A stretch of 64,000 nt of DNA, taken from positions 1 through 64,000 of the forward strand of contig NZ_RRCM01000003.1 of NCBI RefSeq assembly GCF_003862485.1, in the 5' to 3' direction. This stretch comes from Lachnoanaerobaculum orale. GTDB taxonomy: Bacteria > Bacillota > Clostridia > Lachnospirales > Lachnospiraceae. This document shows, one piece after another, positions 1 to 8,835 of this stretch (within the stretch, counting starts at the first letter, position 1; the number at the start of each line of letters is the position of its first letter). Position numbers and translations under genes: made by a program. Under the pieces are notes generated by a model, which saw only the letters and a list, made by a program, of their open reading frames with translations, had not been told where the DNA came from and made no database searches.

Positions 1-65
1 TTATTCTTGGTATAATAATTCTAAAAAAAAGAATAAAAGATTTTATAAGTGGTAAGAGTAGATAA
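1..65 (+). pseudogene. 3' tail of a displaced RHS-associated membrane protein gene
   Basis: Positions about 30-65 are nearly identical to the last 40 bases of the intact gene at 5189-5557, including the stop codon, with only a few substitutions. The window therefore opens inside another copy of that candidate immunity gene. Its 5' part lies outside the window, so whether it is intact cannot be seen. Confidence 0.6.
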
Positions 66-169
66 ACCTAAGGATAATGTAGTATAGATAGTATATTTCA
101 ATGAGGTATGTAATATCTATTGATATAATAAAAGAGTACTATTAATCGGACTTTGCAATTTAAAGGAAG

Positions 170-961
170 GTGTAAAGTTTGAGAAGTATGCCTATGGTAT
201 TTTGGAAAATTGGGCATACGAATACGATAAAAGAGGAAATCTTATCAGCATAACAGATAGAGGAAAAAAATAAGAGCCTACGAATATGATATCACAGGTA
301 GGCTTGGCTTAAGTTACTCAAATTTAGGAAAAGCAAGAAGCTATAGCTATGACGGGCTTGGAAACAGGATAGGTTTTAAAGAATATGAAGAGGATACCTA
401 TGGCACACAGGGACATTTTCAGCCATTCGGGTATACCGGTTACAGATATGATAATGTAGCTGACACATACTTTGCACAGGCAAGAGAGTATGTGCCGGGA
501 GTTGGCAGGTTTGCAGGAGAGGACTGGATAAAAGGAGAGATAAGTTATCCCACTTCATTGAATCAGTATGGGTATTGTTTGATAAAGATAAGTATTGTAT
601 TTATGATTATGGGGGATTTGCAGCTAATATTAGCTATGGAATTCCGGTAGTTGATACGACTATATCACTTGGGGTTGTACGTAATGTTTATGAACCTGTA
701 GATTTTAAAGGAGAATTCGATGCACTATATACATATAATATATTAAAAGGTGGAAAAATTACAGCAACCGGAGTTAGTGCAAGAACAGGAGAAAAGGTTA
801 CATCTGTTTCGAAGTTAGCTATTTCAAAGTTTCAGATGAGTTTGGGATATAGCAAAACTTATTATGTGTCAGATACTCAAGATTGGATTCATGGTAGTTA
901 TTTCCATGATACAGGAGATGTTCCGCAAAAAAGTAATCCTTATTGTACACAGGTATATTAA
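170..961 (+). pseudogene. RHS-repeat gene fragment with an unknown C-terminal tip, frameshifted
   Basis: The DNA matches stretches of the long RHS gene at 1805-4039 but is patched together. Around 200 it jumps from the equivalent of about 2343 to about 2640, and at about 390 from about 2830 to about 3135. Each jump loses roughly 300 bases. A frame change occurs near 270, where a run of A has changed length. Another occurs near 579, where the intact gene has four T and this copy has three. After that lesion the reading frame continues as a 128-codon tail (575-961), fused in the ancestral frame to the conserved YGYCF-type RHS motif. The tail has no recognised domain; it is probably a discarded effector tip. 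What is seen is the fragment structure; its origin by recombination between RHS repeats is inference. Confidence 0.75.
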
Positions 962-995
962 GTAAGGCTATAATATTTTTTGTAGGTGTTTTATA

Positions 996-1779
996 ATGAA
1001 AGAAAATATAAATTTTTTAATTGAGAGAAATAGTATATTAAATACAAATTTTTTTTTGTGATATTGTTGTAGTTATTGCATTGATAATAGTGGCATGTAT
1101 TTGTGTGGTTAGAAGACAAAAATTGAAAGAAAGAGAATATATAAAGAAAATCAGGTTGACAATGTCCTTTTTATTTTCTATAGGTATTTCTGCTATTATA
1201 TGTCTATCAATTATTATGCCGATGATAAAGCACTTAAAACGGACAGCTGATTTAAAAAAAGATTTGAAAGAAATGTCAGTAATAAAATCTATAGGTATTG
1301 TAGATAAAATGTATTCATATGAAAGAGGTGTTAATGCGGTTGTAATAGGAAATACACATTACTACGTTGCACCAAATATTGGGAATATGAAAGAAAATAT
1401 GGAGTTTGAATATGAATATTTAAAAAATTCACATTATATAATTTCTTTTGAGGTGCTAAGTGACGAACCTATTGTAAAAGATGCCTTTGTTAAAGACAGT
1501 ACATTATGTAAGTTTGGCTATAGTGGAATACAGCATGTTAGATATGATACAGTAGATGATTTGGCGTACAAATACGTTATGAATTATTTAAAAAATACAA
1601 GTGATGAACGAGATTACTTAGATAAAGAAAGTTGGGAAACCTACTCATATTATATTAGTGAAAAGGGGTGGTATAGAAGTAACATATATTCATTACATGG
1701 TAATAAAAGGGCATATATCATAGTAGATAAGAATGGAAAACCACTGTATTTTTGGACATCAAATATGAAGGTGAAGTAG
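996..1779 (+). pseudogene. Membrane protein, candidate RHS immunity gene, broken or switched at a T9 tract
   Basis: From ATG 996 (TAGGTG-like ribosome site just upstream) the frame runs 21 codons and hits TGA at 1059, directly after a run of nine T (1049-1057). Reading with one T fewer joins this start to the open frame that ends at 1779. The joined protein has about 260 residues and a first membrane helix made from both parts (IVVVIALIIVACICVV), then a second helix (FLFSIGISAIICLSIIMPMI) and a soluble C-terminal part. Without the join, only weak TTG starts near 1081 are available. It lies between an RHS tip and the next RHS gene, the usual place for an immunity protein, but no family is recognised. 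Phase variation, true pseudogene or sequencing error are all possible. Confidence 0.6.
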
Positions 1780-1804
1780 AGCATTTAAGAATATTTGAAT
1801 TGAC

Positions 1805-4039
1805 GTGGGTTTTCATTATATTTTCGTACTTTCCTATAAACTTTTAGGAAGATTGACCAAAAAGAAAGACAGAGAAGGTTATAATACCGCCTATTCCTAC
1901 ACGGAAGCCGGAGATATCAAAAGTATTATATATAATGACGGAAAAAGTGTGGAGTACACCTACAACAGCTTAAGAGAGTTAAGTCAGGTAAAGGATGCAC
2001 TTGGTACTATAAATATAGAAGGTGATAAGTTTGGCAGAACCACAAAGGTAGTGGATTATGGCGGAGATGAAGTAAGTTATAGGTACGGAAAGTATGGTGA
2101 GAGATTAAAGACAGAATATTCTGACGGAAGTAGTGTATCATATGAATACGATAAATATTTAAGGCTGACAAGCCTTACATCAGGAAATAAAAGTGTAGAT
2201 TATACTTATGACAAAGAAGGAAGACTTATCAGAAAAGATATGTCTGAGGATGTAAGCAGTATCTATGAATATAATGAAAGAGGACTTTTAAGCAAACTTT
2301 CTCATTTAAAGAATAATGTAAAGCTTGAAGAGTATGCCTATGATTATGACCTTTTAGGGAATAAAACAAAGATTGTAAGACACAGGGATGTAAACCCGAA
2401 GGGAATAAAGGAAAATGATAATAAAGAAAAGATCATACATAAACTATGGAATGATTCAGCTACCTTTTATTACGGTTATGATGCTCTGAACAGACTTATA
2501 GAAGTAAAAAGAGGAGACAGACTTGTAAGCAAGTATACCTATGATGCCTATGGAAACAGGGAATCACTAAAAAGGTCTAATGATTTAGAGATAAGATATA
2601 CTTATGATGCTCTTGACAGACTTATAAAAGAGGGAGGATTGCAGGAAAATAAGACATACGAATACGATAAAAGAGGAAATCTTATCGGCATAAGCGATAG
2701 AGGAAAGAGAGTAAGAGCCTACGAATATGATATTACAGGTAGGCTTGGCTTAAGTTACTCAAAATCAGGAAAAGCAAGAAGCTACAGCTATGACGGGCTT
2801 GGAAACAGGATAGGCTTTAAAGAATATGAAAAGCAGATAGGCTATGGAGAAGACGGGCTTAAGAATATCTTGGGAGCAAACTTGTCAGAGCTGACACCGT
2901 CATATGAAGAGAACTATATCCTTGACAGAACAAGGGCATATCACAATCTTTTACAAAGAAAAACCGGAAAAAGAGGCAGACAGTCAATACAAAGCTATGT
3001 ATGGGACTTTAATGTTGCATATATGGAAGAAGGAGAAAAAGAGTTTACATATCTACAGGATGAACTTGGAAGTACAATTCGCCTTCTTGAGCATGGAGAA
3101 GAAAGTCAAACTATATACGGATATGACGAATTCGGAGAAGACACCTATTGCACACAGGGACATTTGCAGCCATTCGGTTATACAGGCTACAGATATGATA
3201 AGGTAGCTGATACCTACTTTGCACAGGCAAGAGAGTATATGGCAGGAGTAGGCAGGTTTGCAGGAGAAGATTGGATAAAGGGAAATATAGAGCAGCCATT
3301 TAGCCTGAATCAGTATGGGTATTGTTTTGGGAATCCATTGGCATTAATTGATTATAACGGAAAAACTGCAAGGGAACATGCTGAGGATGACATTTTACAA
3401 AATGAAAATGGTTCACCTTATGTGGGAGTATTTTATTTAAATATCGAATCAGGTGCTAATGGCTTTGGACATGCTGCAATGATGCTGCTTAGAAGTGACG
3501 ATACAGGAGATTTATATAGTTTTGTGGGTGATATTCATAGTCCTTTAACTATTTTTAGGGGATATAATGATGCTAATGTAAATTATGCGTATGGTATAGA
3601 TTTAAAAGAAATATTAAACAAGAAAAAAGAAAATTATGAATTTAATGTTAACACCAGAGAAGGTAAAGAAGGCGACAAGTACAATAGAGCAATATATTTT
3701 CCAATAACAGATGAATCCGGAAAAGCAATGGCAGATGCAGCAAGGGATACTATCTTAAAAACCAATGGAATAGGGATTGATGAAAATGATTATAAATTAT
3801 TAACAAATAATTGTGATCAAAATGCAAGAAGGTGGATTCAGGCAGGAGGAATAATCTTGGAAACGGGAGATCGTGTAGCACCGAATTGGATATATGACTA
3901 TAATGTTAGGCAGATGAACATAGGAAGAAAAGTTAAGTATGTAAATGCACAATATGGTGATTTATATGATATTTGGAATAGATTACATCCTCAACTTTAT
4001 TTTGTCTCAGGTAATAAGAGATGCATTACATCTGATTAG
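1805..4039 (+). CDS. RHS-repeat protein, N-terminally truncated, with C-terminal toxin-like domain
   Basis: A 744-codon frame beginning at GTG 1805 without a clear ribosome-binding site. From about residue 15 it is made of YD/RHS repeats (YTYDALDRL-like units) up to about residue 460. The conserved RHS core end follows (GYTGYRYD, then YFAQAREYMAGVGRF and NQYGYCFGNPLALID, about residues 455-520). RHS proteins normally carry a secretion/anchoring N-terminus and are much longer; here it is missing, so this is an orphan cassette or relies on recombination for expression. The last ~220 residues are the variable tip. It contains a GHAAMML segment and a later NNCDQNARRW segment, a His/Cys arrangement seen in papain-like or NlpC/P60-like cysteine hydrolases; that assignment is inference. 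The next gene, 11 bases downstream, is the likely immunity gene. Confidence 0.8.
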   Translation: MGFHYIFVLSYKLLGRLTKKKDREGYNTAYSYTEAGDIKSIIYNDGKSVEYTYNSLRELSQVKDALGTINIEGDKFGRTTKVVDYGGDEVSYRYGKYGERLKTEYSDGSSVSYEYDKYLRLTSLTSGNKSVDYTYDKEGRLIRKDMSEDVSSIYEYNERGLLSKLSHLKNNVKLEEYAYDYDLLGNKTKIVRHRDVNPKGIKENDNKEKIIHKLWNDSATFYYGYDALNRLIEVKRGDRLVSKYTYDAYGNRESLKRSNDLEIRYTYDALDRLIKEGGLQENKTYEYDKRGNLIGISDRGKRVRAYEYDITGRLGLSYSKSGKARSYSYDGLGNRIGFKEYEKQIGYGEDGLKNILGANLSELTPSYEENYILDRTRAYHNLLQRKTGKRGRQSIQSYVWDFNVAYMEEGEKEFTYLQDELGSTIRLLEHGEESQTIYGYDEFGEDTYCTQGHLQPFGYTGYRYDKVADTYFAQAREYMAGVGRFAGEDWIKGNIEQPFSLNQYGYCFGNPLALIDYNGKTAREHAEDDILQNENGSPYVGVFYLNIESGANGFGHAAMMLLRSDDTGDLYSFVGDIHSPLTIFRGYNDANVNYAYGIDLKEILNKKKENYEFNVNTREGKEGDKYNRAIYFPITDESGKAMADAARDTILKTNGIGIDENDYKLLTNNCDQNARRWIQAGGIILETGDRVAPNWIYDYNVRQMNIGRKVKYVNAQYGDLYDIWNRLHPQLYFVSGNKRCITSD

Positions 4040-4050
4040 GAGAAAATGTT

Positions 4051-5043
4051 ATGAGAAGGACGATAATAAAAGCATGTGCTATTTTAATAGGCATTTTGTG
4101 TATGTTTTATATGTATAAGGGATATGTCGGCTATCAGATGGTAAAAGGAATAGTAGATCAGCCACCAATAGTATTTTCAGTGCGGTTTAAAAATGGAGAC
4201 AGAGGAACCTTTAAATATAATATCAAGAATAGAAAATATGAACGAATTTCAGACTATATATTTCAGGAATTGTCTTATAGTGATGATTATGAAAAGATTA
4301 TAGGTGTGATATGGGAAGACAGATTTCAGGGGTTGGCAGAACTTGATATGGAAGATTATACATTGAGGCCAATTATATCCCTTAAAGATTTAAATAAATG
4401 TGTTAAAGAGGTTAACCTGAAAGAAATTGAATATGATGGTCCCGGAGTTACGCAACTTCGTATGCCAAAATACTATAAAGATGGATATACATTTTTTTGG
4501 GGTTACTATTCAACAGTCATTTGCTATATAAGAGAAGAAGAAGGAAAGTGGAATATACGAATATTAAATAATACAGATTCTACAGGACATAACTACTTTC
4601 TAAAAAAAGAACCGGAAACTTTATTTTTGGAAACAGAGAAGCCATTTGTAGAAAATAAAACTGAAACAGGAATTATTATAAAAAAGACAATTGATAAAGA
4701 TGATGAGATTGTGTTAGTTGATGGTACTGATGAAAATGCTTTTATTGATATGTCGGATGATATGACTAAGATTGTGTATTATAGTGAACCTAAAATCTAT
4801 ATGTATAACCTAGAAACAGATAAAAATAATTATATTAGTAGTCAATATTTGATTTGGCAACATATGTTATACCTTAAGCTGTCATCGGATGGAAGATATC
4901 TATTTTACACAGTTGGGGATATTCCATTTTTCTGGAGTGATTACTATAGGATGAATTTCTTTATAGTGGATACTAAAACCGGGAACAAAGTGAATTTAAA
5001 TAGGTGGGAGAAAGGAGATAGGTTTTATGGAATTGATTGGTAG
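4051..5043 (+). CDS. Membrane-anchored protein, candidate immunity protein for the RHS tip
   Basis: A 330-residue protein starting at ATG 4051, eleven bases after the RHS stop and with an AGGAGA site 4038-4043. It has one N-terminal membrane segment (residues about 5-25, ACAILIGILCMFYMYKGYVG) followed by a soluble part rich in aromatic residues and short beta-strand-like blocks such as KIYMYNLETD and RYLFYTVGD. This resembles beta-propeller-like DUF proteins, but no family is recognised. Tight linkage to a toxin-tipped RHS gene suggests that it neutralises that tip; this rests on gene order only. Confidence 0.6.
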   Translation: MRRTIIKACAILIGILCMFYMYKGYVGYQMVKGIVDQPPIVFSVRFKNGDRGTFKYNIKNRKYERISDYIFQELSYSDDYEKIIGVIWEDRFQGLAELDMEDYTLRPIISLKDLNKCVKEVNLKEIEYDGPGVTQLRMPKYYKDGYTFFWGYYSTVICYIREEEGKWNIRILNNTDSTGHNYFLKKEPETLFLETEKPFVENKTETGIIIKKTIDKDDEIVLVDGTDENAFIDMSDDMTKIVYYSEPKIYMYNLETDKNNYISSQYLIWQHMLYLKLSSDGRYLFYTVGDIPFFWSDYYRMNFFIVDTKTGNKVNLNRWEKGDRFYGIDW

Positions 5044-5045
5044 AG

Positions 5046-5186
5046 AGGAAGCTTAAGTTACTCAAAATCAGGAAAAGCAAGAAGCTACAGCTATGACGGG
5101 CTTGGAAACAGGATAGGTTTTAAAGAATATGAAAAACAGATAGGCTATGGAAAAGATGGGCTTAAGACTATCTTGGGAGGAGACAA
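5046..5186 (+). pseudogene. Displaced RHS core fragment
   Basis: About 140 bases nearly identical to 2748-2880 of the long RHS gene (encoding GLSYSKSGKARSYSYDG and onward). It begins immediately after the stop of the preceding gene and ends at the ribosome-binding site of the next gene. It has no start of its own. This is a recombination scar typical of serial replacement of RHS tips. Confidence 0.8.
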
Positions 5187-5188
5187 GA

Positions 5189-5557
5189 ATGCCAAGTTTA
5201 ACTATTGTAATTTTGACTACATTTTTATGTTATATAATGCAGTATATTTTTTGCTTTGCAGTAGATAAGAGAGAAATAGAAAAACATGAAAAAAAGATAA
5301 AACTTAATAAGTATACTGAAAAATTGTTTTTCTTATGGAATAGGAATGAAAAATTATATTGGCTGGTATATATCATAATTATAAGTGAAAGCATACTTTT
5401 TATTGTGGTCTGGGTTCTTTATTTCCTAGGTGATATAAATATTTTTAGAAAATTTTTAAATATATATGTAGGAATATGTTCAATATTTGATACGATACTT
5501 GTAATAAAGATTTTGATAAAAAGAATAAAAGATTTTATAAGCGGTAAGAGCAGATAA
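5189..5557 (+). CDS. Small three-helix membrane protein, candidate RHS immunity protein
   Basis: An open frame can be read from ATG 5147, but those first 14 codons lie in an RHS fragment. ATG 5189 has GGGAGG at 5175-5180 with 8-base spacing and is preferred, giving 122 residues. Three hydrophobic segments are visible: ILTTFLCYIMQYIFCF, LVYIIIISESILFIVVWVLY and YVGICSIFDTILVIKI, with a charged segment between the first two. The position directly after an RHS fragment suggests an orphan immunity gene. The first 65 bases of the window are the tail of a near-identical copy, so this gene has been duplicated with its RHS neighbourhood. Confidence 0.6.
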   Translation: MPSLTIVILTTFLCYIMQYIFCFAVDKREIEKHEKKIKLNKYTEKLFFLWNRNEKLYWLVYIIIISESILFIVVWVLYFLGDINIFRKFLNIYVGICSIFDTILVIKILIKRIKDFISGKSR

Positions 5558-5571
5558 ACTCAATTAGAATT

Positions 5572-5616
5572 CGGTAAAAGCAAGAAGCTACAGCCATAAC
5601 AGGCTTGGAAACAGCA
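5572..5616 (+). pseudogene. Short RHS core scar
   Basis: About 45 bases matching the KARSYSYDGLGNR-encoding part of the RHS core at 2768-2812, with substitutions and an in-frame stop. It is the last trace of the RHS array before clpX. Confidence 0.65.
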
Positions 5617-5619
5617 AGT

Positions 5620-5652
5620 TGTGCCATTGTACCTATATGGCACATTTTTTTT
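5620..5652 (+). terminator. Intrinsic terminator closing the RHS locus
   Basis: An 8-bp stem (TGTGCCAT with ATGGCACA, 5620-5627 and 5637-5644) is followed by eight T. It separates the RHS array from clpX. Confidence 0.75.
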
Positions 5653-5700
5653 ATTTGTGGTAGAATGACATAAAACTGTTTTAAAAATAGGAATGGAAAT

Positions 5701-7068
5701 ATGGAAGACAATAAAAAAGATGATAATAAATATGAAAAAATATGTTATATGTGCAGGAGGCCTGAGTCCAAGACAGGAACTATGATATCAATGCCCGGCG
5801 GAATAGATATCTGTCCCGACTGTATACAAAAGACATTCAATTCAATGCAGAGCATGGATATAAGTAAGCTTTCGGGGAAGATGAATATGGATGATATCAA
5901 AAATATTGATCTTGGCAGCTTAAATATCCCGAATATGAATGTAAATCCGATACCTGAAAGAGCCAGAGTAAAGAAAAGAGATGAAAAGAGGACAGAGCCT
6001 CTGTTTACAATGAAGGATGTACCTGCTCCACATAAGATAAAAGAGATGCTTGATGAATATGTTATAGGGCAGGAGCAGGCAAAGAAGGTCATTTCGGTTG
6101 CTGTTTATAATCACTATAAGAGGATATTCCTTGACAAGGACAAGGAGGGGACAAAGATTGAAAAGTCAAATATCCTTATGATAGGACCTACAGGAAGCGG
6201 AAAGACATACCTTGTAAAGACACTTGCAAAACTTCTCAATGTACCGCTTGCAATAGCTGATGCGACATCACTTACAGAGGCGGGATATATCGGAGATGAT
6301 ATAGAAAGCGTAATATCAAAGCTTTTGCTTTCTGCAGGCAATGATGTGGAGAGAGCGGAGTGCGGTATAGTATTCATAGATGAGATAGATAAGATTGCAA
6401 AAAAGAAAAATACCAATACCAGAGATGTAAGCGGAGAGAGTGTACAACAGGAACTTTTAAAGCTTCTTGAAGGCAGCAAGGTGGAGGTACCTGTAGGTAC
6501 CAATCAAAAAAATGTCCTTGCGCCTATGGAGACTGTAAATACCGATAATATACTATTTATCTGTGGAGGTGCATTCCCGGCACTTGACGATATTATAAAG
6601 GAAAGATTACAAAAGAATATAAGTGTAGGCTTTAATTCAGATCTTAAGGATAAGTATGATAATGAAGCGGACCTCTACTCCAAGGTGACTAATGAGGATA
6701 TCAGAAAGTTCGGCATGATTCCGGAGTTTATAGGCAGACTTCCTGTGGTATGTACGCTTTCAAAGCTTGATAAAGAGGCATTCAAAAAGATACTTACCGA
6801 GCCTAAGAATGCTATCTTAAAGCAGTACAAAAGGCTCTTGGAGCTTGATGAAGTGGAGCTTGTATTTGATGATGACGCAATGGACTATATTGCACAGCAA
6901 GCTATGAAAAAGGATACCGGAGCAAGGGCGCTTCGCTCTATTATAGAAGAGTTTATGCTTGATATAATGTATGAAATACCTAAGGATAAGAATATCGGCA
7001 GGGTTATAATTACAAGAGATTATTTGGAACATAAGGGCGCTCCGAACATAGTATTCAGGAATGCATAG
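5701..7068 (+). CDS. clpX: ATP-dependent Clp protease ATP-binding subunit ClpX
   Basis: A 455-residue AAA+ unfoldase that feeds tagged or misfolded proteins to ClpP in the cytoplasm. The N-terminal zinc-binding domain has Cys15, Cys18, Cys38 and Cys41. The AAA module has Walker A GPTGSGKT (162-169), Walker B with Asp227/Glu228 in VFIDEID, and the C-terminal sensor region TGARALRSIIE. It is somewhat longer than the ~420 residues usual for the family because of a linker after the zinc finger (about 45-110). The start is ATG 5701. No clpP precedes it here; instead it heads a run of close-packed genes starting with lspA 8 bases downstream. Confidence 0.95.
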   Translation: MEDNKKDDNKYEKICYMCRRPESKTGTMISMPGGIDICPDCIQKTFNSMQSMDISKLSGKMNMDDIKNIDLGSLNIPNMNVNPIPERARVKKRDEKRTEPLFTMKDVPAPHKIKEMLDEYVIGQEQAKKVISVAVYNHYKRIFLDKDKEGTKIEKSNILMIGPTGSGKTYLVKTLAKLLNVPLAIADATSLTEAGYIGDDIESVISKLLLSAGNDVERAECGIVFIDEIDKIAKKKNTNTRDVSGESVQQELLKLLEGSKVEVPVGTNQKNVLAPMETVNTDNILFICGGAFPALDDIIKERLQKNISVGFNSDLKDKYDNEADLYSKVTNEDIRKFGMIPEFIGRLPVVCTLSKLDKEAFKKILTEPKNAILKQYKRLLELDEVELVFDDDAMDYIAQQAMKKDTGARALRSIIEEFMLDIMYEIPKDKNIGRVIITRDYLEHKGAPNIVFRNA

Positions 7069-7076
7069 GAGGGGTT

Positions 7077-7556
7077 ATGTCTGTTATTTTGATACCGATA
7101 CTGTCCTGTCTTGACCTTATACTAAAGTATGCGGTGGGTTCATTTGATGATAAGGATTTGCCGAGGACATTTGCAAAGAAGATAGAAATAGATAAATTTC
7201 ACAACAACGGATTTCCTTTCGGTAATATGAAGGAAAATCAAAAAGCGGTGAAGTATGTTCCTGTGCTTATTACATCGGTACTTGTAGGTTTTCTTTCATT
7301 CTTACTTCCTAAAAAGGGAAATAAGATAAAGAAGCTGTCACTATGTCTTATTATTGCAGGTGCGTTGAGCAATATATTTGACAGATTTACCCGCGGATAT
7401 GTGGTTGACTATATTCGTATCAAGGTGAAAGGTCTTGATAAGGTGATATTCAATTTGGGAGATATTTTTATACTGGTTGGAAGCTTGATGATGCCTTTCG
7501 GAACAAAGAAAAAGATAAAAGAAATACCGGTAGATACTAAAGCTACTGAAGAATAA
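7077..7556 (+). CDS. lspA: Lipoprotein signal peptidase (signal peptidase II)
   Basis: A 159-residue membrane aspartyl protease that removes signal peptides from prolipoproteins. The family signatures are visible: HNNGFPFG (from His42), NIFDR...GYVVDYI (98-113) and FNLGD (125-129). Asp111 and Asp129 correspond to the catalytic pair. Four hydrophobic stretches fit the usual topology, although the N-terminal helix is short. ATG 7077 is preceded by AGGAGGGG overlapping the clpX stop, implying coupled translation. Lipoprotein substrates occur elsewhere in the window (31019 and 35806 genes). Confidence 0.85.
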   Translation: MSVILIPILSCLDLILKYAVGSFDDKDLPRTFAKKIEIDKFHNNGFPFGNMKENQKAVKYVPVLITSVLVGFLSFLLPKKGNKIKKLSLCLIIAGALSNIFDRFTRGYVVDYIRIKVKGLDKVIFNLGDIFILVGSLMMPFGTKKKIKEIPVDTKATEE

Positions 7557-7569
7557 TATAGGAGTAATT

Positions 7570-8835
7570 TTGGAAACGAGTGACATAATACAGTTAGTAA
7601 TAGTGATTATATTGTTGTCTGCTTCAGCATTTTTTTCATCTGCTGAAACAGCCCTTATGACTTCAAATAAGTTGAGAATGAGAAATCTGGCTGAGAACGG
7701 AAACAAGAGAGCCGCGAAGGTACTTAAGGTTACGGAGAATACAGATAAGATGCTTTCCGCCATACTGATAGGAAACAATATAGTAAACCTTACAGCGTCT
7801 TCAATCTCAACAGCACTTACATTGAAGATATTCGGAAGCAAGCTTGTGGGTATTGCAACAGGTATATTGACATTTCTCATACTTGTATTCGGTGAGATTA
7901 CTCCAAAGAATGTGGCATCAAAGAATGCGGAGAATATGGCGCTTTCCTATATCGGGGTAATTTCATTTTTGGTTACTTTATTGACTCCGGTAATCTTTAT
8001 TGTAAATACCGTTGCAAAGTTTGTTATCTCCATATTTAATAAAAACGGTGATGATAATAATGCTGTAACTGAGGAAGAACTCAGGGCGATGGTGGAGTAC
8101 AGCCACGAAGAGGGAGTCATTGAAAACGAAGAGAAGAAGATGATTGTAAATGTGGTGGACTTCGGTGATACCGTAGCCGGAGATATCATGGTGCCGAGAG
8201 TGGATATGGTGATGGTTGATGAAAAGTCAAGCTATGAGGAGATACTGCAGGTGTTCAGAGAGGAAAGGTATACAAGAATACCGGTATATGAGGAGACTCC
8301 GGATAATGTCATAGGAATATTGAATGTAAAGGATTTTCTTCTTATAGAAGACAAGGAAAACTTCATTATGAAGGAGCTTTTAAGAGAGCCGCTTTATACC
8401 TATGAGTACAAAAAGACCTCCGCACTGATGATGGATATGAGAAAGACAGGCGCAAACATAGTAATAGTGCTTGATGAATACGGTATAACGGCAGGTCTTA
8501 TCACTTTGGAGGATATGCTTGAAGAGATAGTCGGTGAGATAAGGGATGAGTTTGATGCCGATGAGGATGAGGGCATAACCAAGGTTTCAGATTTGGAATA
8601 TCTGATAGACGGTTCCACAAATCTTGACGATATCAACGACAGAATAGGACTTAGCCTTTCTTCAGAGGAATACGAGTCTATAGGCGGACTTATAATGGAG
8701 AAGCTTGGAAGATTACCTGTAGAGGGTGAAATAATCAATTTCGACAATATTGTACTTACTGTAAAGAAGATGGACCATGCAAGAATAGAAAAGGTCTGCC
8801 TGAAACTGAAGCAACCTGTAGTTAAGGAGCAGTGA
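7570..8835 (+). CDS. CNNM/CorC-type transmembrane protein with CBS domains (hemolysin C family)
   Basis: A 421-residue protein with an N-terminal DUF21 membrane domain (about 1-190, with FFSSAETALM near residue 20 and the FGEITPKNVA motif near 105). A CBS pair follows (about 205-330, VPRVDMVMVD and GIVIVLDEYG-like segments), then a CorC_HlyC domain (about 345-420). Members are linked to Mg2+/Co2+ transport or ion homeostasis; the hemolysin name is historical. The start is TTG 7570 after ATAGGAG. Its stop overlaps the next start (TGATG), so it is in an operon with the HAD gene. Confidence 0.9.
   Translation: METSDIIQLVIVIILLSASAFFSSAETALMTSNKLRMRNLAENGNKRAAKVLKVTENTDKMLSAILIGNNIVNLTASSISTALTLKIFGSKLVGIATGILTFLILVFGEITPKNVASKNAENMALSYIGVISFLVTLLTPVIFIVNTVAKFVISIFNKNGDDNNAVTEEELRAMVEYSHEEGVIENEEKKMIVNVVDFGDTVAGDIMVPRVDMVMVDEKSSYEEILQVFREERYTRIPVYEETPDNVIGILNVKDFLLIEDKENFIMKELLREPLYTYEYKKTSALMMDMRKTGANIVIVLDEYGITAGLITLEDMLEEIVGEIRDEFDADEDEGITKVSDLEYLIDGSTNLDDINDRIGLSLSSEEYESIGGLIMEKLGRLPVEGEIINFDNIVLTVKKMDHARIEKVCLKLKQPVVKEQ

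Noticed and set aside
5147-5188. ATG 5147 as start of the small membrane protein
   Set aside because: These codons are RHS core sequence; ATG 5189 has a proper ribosome site.
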